Shown piece after piece: positions 61,209 through 64,000 of a DNA stretch of 64,000 bases (its first letter is position 1; each line of letters opens with the position of its first letter). The stretch lies in contig JAFUVZ010000046.1 in assembly GCA_017471185.1 (NCBI GenBank), positions 28,758 through 92,757 of the forward strand. Direction: 5' to 3'. The position numbers were made by a program, and so were the translations under genes. The DNA is from Bacteroidaceae bacterium. GTDB taxonomy: Bacteria > Bacteroidota > Bacteroidia > Bacteroidales > Bacteroidaceae. A model generated the notes under the pieces. That model did no database searches and was not told the DNA's origin. It saw only the letters and a program-made list of their open reading frames with translations.

Positions 61209-61799
61209 TCAACCAGTTGGATGATTGTCAGAGAAGGTCGCAAAAAACACCACGAGCAGATCGCTGTCTAAGCTCATCTCACGCTTGTTCTTGGGCAGTT
61301 CTATCCTGCTGCCGGTCTTGTCGATGAAGCAGGCAGGCGTGAGCTGCTCCAGCTCCACCTTGCGCATCACACCGTTGTCTATATGCTCGGCGAAAGCCTG
61401 CTCCAGCATCTCGCGCAGCAGCTGCTTGCTCTTCATCCAGCCTATCGGCTTCAGCAGTTCAGGCTCCAACGGCAGGCAGCCCATGAAGTACAGGAATGAG
61501 GCAGGGTCAGCGGAACGCTCCACAAAACCCTTCTCCTTCAGGAACCTCAGCAACCCGATGCCCTTGTCATAGCCGAAACAGGCTGGCATGTGCTTCGCCT
61601 GATGCTTCTTTTCGGGTGTCTCACTCTTCTCGTTAATCAAGGTGTAGATCTTGGCGACCACTTCCTCCTCCAAGTCAAACTCATGGGCGTAATCCGCAAG
61701 GAAGCCCATAATCGCGATTCTTTCTGAGCGCGGGTACTTGAATGCCACAGTAATCAGGTTATCCATACCCACCTCGTCATCAAATTTCTTTTTCATCAT
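61209..61799 (-). CDS. Uncharacterised 196-aa cytoplasmic protein
   Basis: Begins MMKKKFDDEVGMDNLITVAF and has no signal peptide or membrane segment. It is mainly helical by composition (DYAHEFDLEEEVVAKIYTLI, KGIGLLRFLKEKGFVE, MKSKQLLREMLEQAF), with PACFIDKTGSRIEL towards the end. Two short blocks with Cys-Phe (PACFGYD and PACFIDK) are notable. I do not recognise a family. It has its own terminator and stands near the HU-like gene, in a region of accessory character. Confidence 0.6.
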   Translation of the reverse strand: MMKKKFDDEVGMDNLITVAFKYPRSERIAIMGFLADYAHEFDLEEEVVAKIYTLINEKSETPEKKHQAKHMPACFGYDKGIGLLRFLKEKGFVERSADPASFLYFMGCLPLEPELLKPIGWMKSKQLLREMLEQAFAEHIDNGVMRKVELEQLTPACFIDKTGSRIELPKNKREMSLDSDLLVVFFATFSDNHPTG

Positions 61800-61858
61800 A
61801 AATTAATGTATATATAAGTTACTAAAATCCACTTCGCCGCAGACAGCCTTGAAAATAT

Positions 61859-61914
61859 GCCTCACGGGAAAAAAATTCGTCCCTCACGAGGGACAAAAAA
61901 ATCTCTCGTGAGGG
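61859..61914. repeat. 22-bp-period palindrome array (3 units)
   Basis: CCTCACGGG, CCCTCACGAGGG and CTCTCGTGAGGG are centred at about 61864.5, 61886.5 and 61908.5, again 22 bp apart, with A-rich spacers (ACAAAAAAAT). The middle unit is identical to the middle unit of the array at 41.0 kb. Confidence 0.88.
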
Positions 61915-62000
61915 ATGAAAAAAAGGGTAATCGGAGAGATACGGATAACCTGAGGCTACAAAAATATTTTTTCCCTTGAACCTACCCCCTACACCCTGTT

Positions 62001-62063
62001 CTCAATGCTCAATGTTCAATGCTCAATGTTCAATGTTCAATGCTCAATGTTCAATGCTCAATC
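62001..62063. repeat. Nine tandem YTCAATG heptamers
   Basis: CTCAATG or TTCAATG repeated nine times without a break. The same heptamer appears singly near 58495 and 58580. The rest of the 61800-62261 gap holds the palindrome array, this tract and the HU-gene promoter. Confidence 0.9.
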
Positions 62064-62175
62064 CCCCTACGCCATTTCCGAATTGTTAAGAGTCTGTTAA
62101 ACCGACAAAAAGAAGATATGCAACTATCTGATTAAACGTGCATTGAGAAAAACAGATTATTTTTTGTGGGATATT

Positions 62176-62208
62176 TTTGCAAAAGGCCTTTACCGTGTGA
62201 TAACTTTG
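62176..62208 (+). promoter_or_regulatory. Promoter of the HU-like gene
   Basis: TTTG at 62176-62179 and TAACTTTG at 62201-62208, 21 bp apart: an excellent match to the Bacteroidetes -33/-7 consensus. The ATG is 54 bp downstream. Confidence 0.85.
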
Positions 62209-62261
62209 CAGCGTCAATCGCGAATGACAGCATTGTTTAACCATTAAATCTTTATTAAATT

Positions 62262-62810
62262 ATGAGTATTAAAGTAAATGCAAGACAGACCCTGCAGAAC
62301 GTGGGAAAGAATGCAGGCAAGTACCGCTACGTGATGCTGACAGAGCTTTACAACCGACTGAATGCATCGAAAGTGTTGAAGGAGGCCTCCCTGCGAAGCG
62401 GAATCCCGCAGGGAAGCATAAACGCCTGCTGGAACGCCATCGGTGAAGTAATCAAGGCGTGGGCTACTGAAGGCCACAGCGTGGCAATTCCCGGACTTGG
62501 CTCCATGCGTTTTTCAGTAAGGGCTGAAAGTGTGGAGAAGGCGGAGGACGTGAGCACCAGCCTCATCAAGACCCGCCGCGTGATCTTCGTACCGAGCGTG
62601 GATATCAAGGACGAACTGAAGCGCACGAGCATCAACATCACCTGTTTCGACAAGGACGGCAATATCGTGAAGCAGGTGACGAGCAAGGACGACGGTGAGG
62701 TAGAGGACGAGGCAACCACACGCACTGACCCTGAAGACCCAACGACAGGCGGCGACACTGGCACAAGTACAGGCGCTGGCGGTGATGGCGGTGACGACCT
62801 CAACATTTAA
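62262..62810 (+). CDS. HU-family (HU-HIG-like) DNA-binding protein
   Basis: A 182-aa protein. Residues of about 1-125 are an HU/IHF-like domain: LTELYNRLNASKVLKEASLR, INACWNAIGEVIKAWATEGH and the beta-arm region VAIPGLGSMRFSVRAESV. An Ig-like stretch follows (SINITCFDKDGNIVKQ), then a Gly/Asp/Thr-rich tail ending GGDGGDDLNI. These extended HU-like proteins are multi-copy in Bacteroidales and of unclear role. Followed by smalltalk, a known neighbour. Confidence 0.88.
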   Translation: MSIKVNARQTLQNVGKNAGKYRYVMLTELYNRLNASKVLKEASLRSGIPQGSINACWNAIGEVIKAWATEGHSVAIPGLGSMRFSVRAESVEKAEDVSTSLIKTRRVIFVPSVDIKDELKRTSINITCFDKDGNIVKQVTSKDDGEVEDEATTRTDPEDPTTGGDTGTSTGAGGDGGDDLNI

Positions 62811-62947
62811 TTGACAATTGACAATTGACAATTAGCCATGCGGCGGTGGAGAACATACTCCCAAAAGAGCGACATCATGCCGCATGGTCATTATCCATTT
62901 TCCATTATTCATTATTCATTATTAATTATTCATTATTCATTATCGAA

Positions 62948-63058
62948 GTGAAGAACAAAGAAATCTGGAAGGCTGTGATACAGCTGTTCATCTCTATTCT
63001 GACGGCAGCCCTGACTGCCATGGGCACATCAGCCTGCATGGGGCATGTGGCGTTTTGA
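62948..63058 (+). CDS. Smalltalk protein
   Basis: A 36-aa peptide starting at a GTG: VKNKEIWKAVIQLFISIL, then TAALTAMGTSACMGH. It matches the short 'smalltalk' family of Bacteroidales (M-K-WK--L--ISILTA---T-G--SCM): one hydrophobic helix and a Cys near the end. Usually encoded between an HU-like gene and an N-acetylmuramoyl-L-alanine amidase; here the amidase is missing. The GTG sits directly after an ATTATTCATTATTC tract. Confidence 0.75.
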   Translation: MKNKEIWKAVIQLFISILTAALTAMGTSACMGHVAF

Positions 63059-63131
63059 GAGTTCAAACAAGAAGTCAAAGAACGTGATCTGAGCACAGGA
63101 AGCCAATTGGCTACTATGTGCTAAAATTCAA

Positions 63132-63166
63132 GGATAGCGACCTTCACAGGCCGCTATCCTTTTTTT
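63132..63166 (+). terminator. Terminator of the HU-smalltalk unit
   Basis: GGATAGCG-a-CCT / AGG-c-CGCTATCC stem with a 4-nt loop, followed by seven T. Shows that the unit ends after smalltalk. Confidence 0.92.
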
Positions 63167-63254
63167 CAATATCAAATATTGAAAAAGCATTTAGTATTAG
63201 TTACAAGCTACGAGCTGGTTCAAAAAGCGAAGACCGCACGGACCTTAAGGTAAT

Positions 63255-63375
63255 TGAAAGTGCCCAAGGCGTTGCCCTGGGTAAATGTAGTTTGCAACCT
63301 ACGCGAACCTAACCGCATTCTTGTACCCAGGGCGTTGCCCTAGGCTAATTGCTCCTTGGCCTTTCAGGCCGTTTC
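63255..63375. repeat. REP-like GC-rich palindromes
   Basis: CCCAAGGCGTTGCCCTGGG and CCCAGGGCGTTGCCCTAGG are two close variants of one palindrome about 65 bp apart. A third hairpin follows (GGCCTTTCAGGCC). Two similar palindromes in one gap are typical of REP/BIME-type elements. No gene is seen in 63059-63440. Confidence 0.65.
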
Positions 63376-63445
63376 CATAGAGGGTTTTCATTACTACCGA
63401 AGCCTGGATTATTAATTCTTCATTATTAATTCTTCATTGTTCATT

Positions 63446-63640
63446 AAAAAAAGGAGGGAGGTACCTTCGCTAAGGCAACCTCCCAGCCTTAAATATCTCT
63501 GCCCTTTTCACAAAGAGCAGGAAGATCGAGAATAATAATACATAGGGTTATCCATAACATGGGCTAACCACAAATGATTAATAATGGTTTGGGAACTCGC
63601 CGCCTCACGATGACCGTTGGTAATGTCCCGGTTGTAAAAC
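63446..63640 (-). ncRNA. Candidate structured small RNA, copy 1
   Basis: Minus-strand order: ACAACCGGGACA, a hairpin with GTGA loop (TCGTGAGG), the closing strand GTTCCC-AAAC, a hairpin GGTTA..CCAT/ATGG..TAACC (63546-63569), the block TCTTTGTGAAAAGGGC, and a terminator GGGAGGT/ACCTCCC followed by a T-run (63446-63484). Sequence and spacing match copy 2, while the stems are kept by paired changes. An ORF of 74 codons overlaps but does not continue in copy 2. Confidence 0.6.
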
Positions 63641-63740
63641 AACTTTTTTTGTTTCATAATATATACCGATGTCACAACAGCTTTGCCATGCTTCACATAA
63701 CTTGTAAGAGCAAATAATGTATCATTCTTCATTATCCATT

Positions 63741-63935
63741 AAAAAAGGAGGGAAGCCCCTTCGCTAAGGCAGCCTCCCTGCCCTGTGTTTTGTCATCACC
63801 GCCCTTTTCACAAAGAACTGCGGACGAGAATACTCATGCTATCACTATCGATAGCAACGAGTGATTAATAACAATAAATGACTGGGACACGTCGCCTCAC
63901 GGTGACAATCTCGGTGTCCCGGTTGTAATCAGTCA
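63741..63935 (-). ncRNA. Candidate structured small RNA, copy 2
   Basis: Minus-strand order: TGACT/AGTCA outer stem enclosing GGGACAC/GTGTCCC and a small hairpin with GTGA loop (ACCGTGAGGC) (63879-63935), then ACTC..TGCTATC/GATAGCA..GAGT (63832-63862), TCTTTGTGAAAAGGGC, and a terminator GGGAGG-type stem with six T (63741-63779). It starts 295 bp after copy 1. No protein frame is shared by the two copies. Confidence 0.6.
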
Positions 63936-64000
63936 CAACGTTAGTTTTAAAACCGAAAAATCGTACATTGTCTTTCAAAGACCTCTTTCGTGCACAATAA

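Noticed and set aside
62825-62947. Longer N-terminus for the smalltalk protein
   Set aside because: The extension is a translated ATTATTCATT simple repeat; the family start is at the GTG at 62948.
63508-63732. 74-codon minus-strand ORF over RNA copy 1
   Set aside because: The frame is not kept in copy 2, whereas stems and terminator are; it is more likely non-coding.

Overview
The window looks like a chromosomal segment of a Bacteroidales bacterium, most likely Prevotella or a close relative. The reasons are -7 promoter motifs of the TAnnTTTG type, a BtuB/BtuG-type vitamin B12 locus, the conserved thrS-infC-rpmI-rplT and ruvX-def clusters, a short primary sigma factor of 286 aa, two ECF sigma factors each paired with a dual-membrane-spanning (Dma-like) anti-sigma factor, a DUF285/BspA surface lipoprotein, and an HU-like plus 'smalltalk' gene pair. 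This is inferred from gene content; no 16S rRNA gene is present.

Layout: 1-0.94 kb is a truncated dihydroorotase. 0.94-2.3 kb is repeat-rich DNA plus a minimal nucleotidyltransferase (MNT) whose HEPN partner is cut to a stub. 2.3-6.3 kb is a 1329-aa surface lipoprotein with a fimbrillin-like N-terminus and about 15 DUF285 repeats. 6.6-12.6 kb is a glycan-degradation cassette (GH127, two paralogous lipoprotein esterases, a GH5-like enzyme) bracketed by a 173-bp direct repeat. 12.7-14.7 kb is ECF sigma/Dma pair 1. 14.7-17.2 kb is a K+ uptake pair. 17.4-18.7 kb is a TrpB2. 18.8-24.6 kb is the B12 uptake operon under a cobalamin riboswitch. 24.9-35 kb holds housekeeping genes (class III FBPase, two tRNAs, MBL hydrolase, rplT-rpmI-infC-thrS, a TPR protein, def, ruvX). 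35-40 kb holds envelope genes (OmpA, YjbH-like barrel proteins, lipoproteins). 40-46.6 kb holds a YtxH/holin-like operon, manA, a galactose operon (galM, MFS, galK) and a DsbA-like protein. 47.3-56.6 kb holds a FabK-like enzyme, ECF/Dma pair 2, nadC, rlmH, two C11 (clostripain) lipoproteins and rpoD. 56.8-60.9 kb holds an HtrA protease and a murein-peptide salvage pair (dipeptide epimerase and NlpC/P60). 61-64 kb is an accessory end with an HU-like gene, smalltalk, a leftover Gly/Ser tail, and two tandem copies of what looks like a structured, minus-strand small RNA.

The most unusual signals are outside genes. (1) At least five intergenic loci carry short palindromes whose centres are spaced exactly 22 bp apart. 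The palindrome sequence differs between loci while the spacing stays fixed. (2) Two of these loci adjoin copies of a second inverted-repeat unit (TTCCGCTATTCCGC). (3) A tandem pair of about 295-bp elements at 63.4-63.9 kb preserves stems by compensatory changes, including a GNRA-type tetraloop and a terminator. (4) A symmetric palindrome of about 170 bp lies in the leader of the big surface protein.

Genes that appear to work together: riboswitch-btuB-btuG-btuF-btuC (B12 capture and import, with no ATPase gene beside it); galM-MFS-galK (galactose import and entry to the Leloir pathway); NlpC/P60 and epimerase (breakdown of peptidoglycan peptides); sigma-Dma pairs (envelope sensing); GH127-esterase-GH5-esterase (plant arabinan/xylan-type glycans, by inference).
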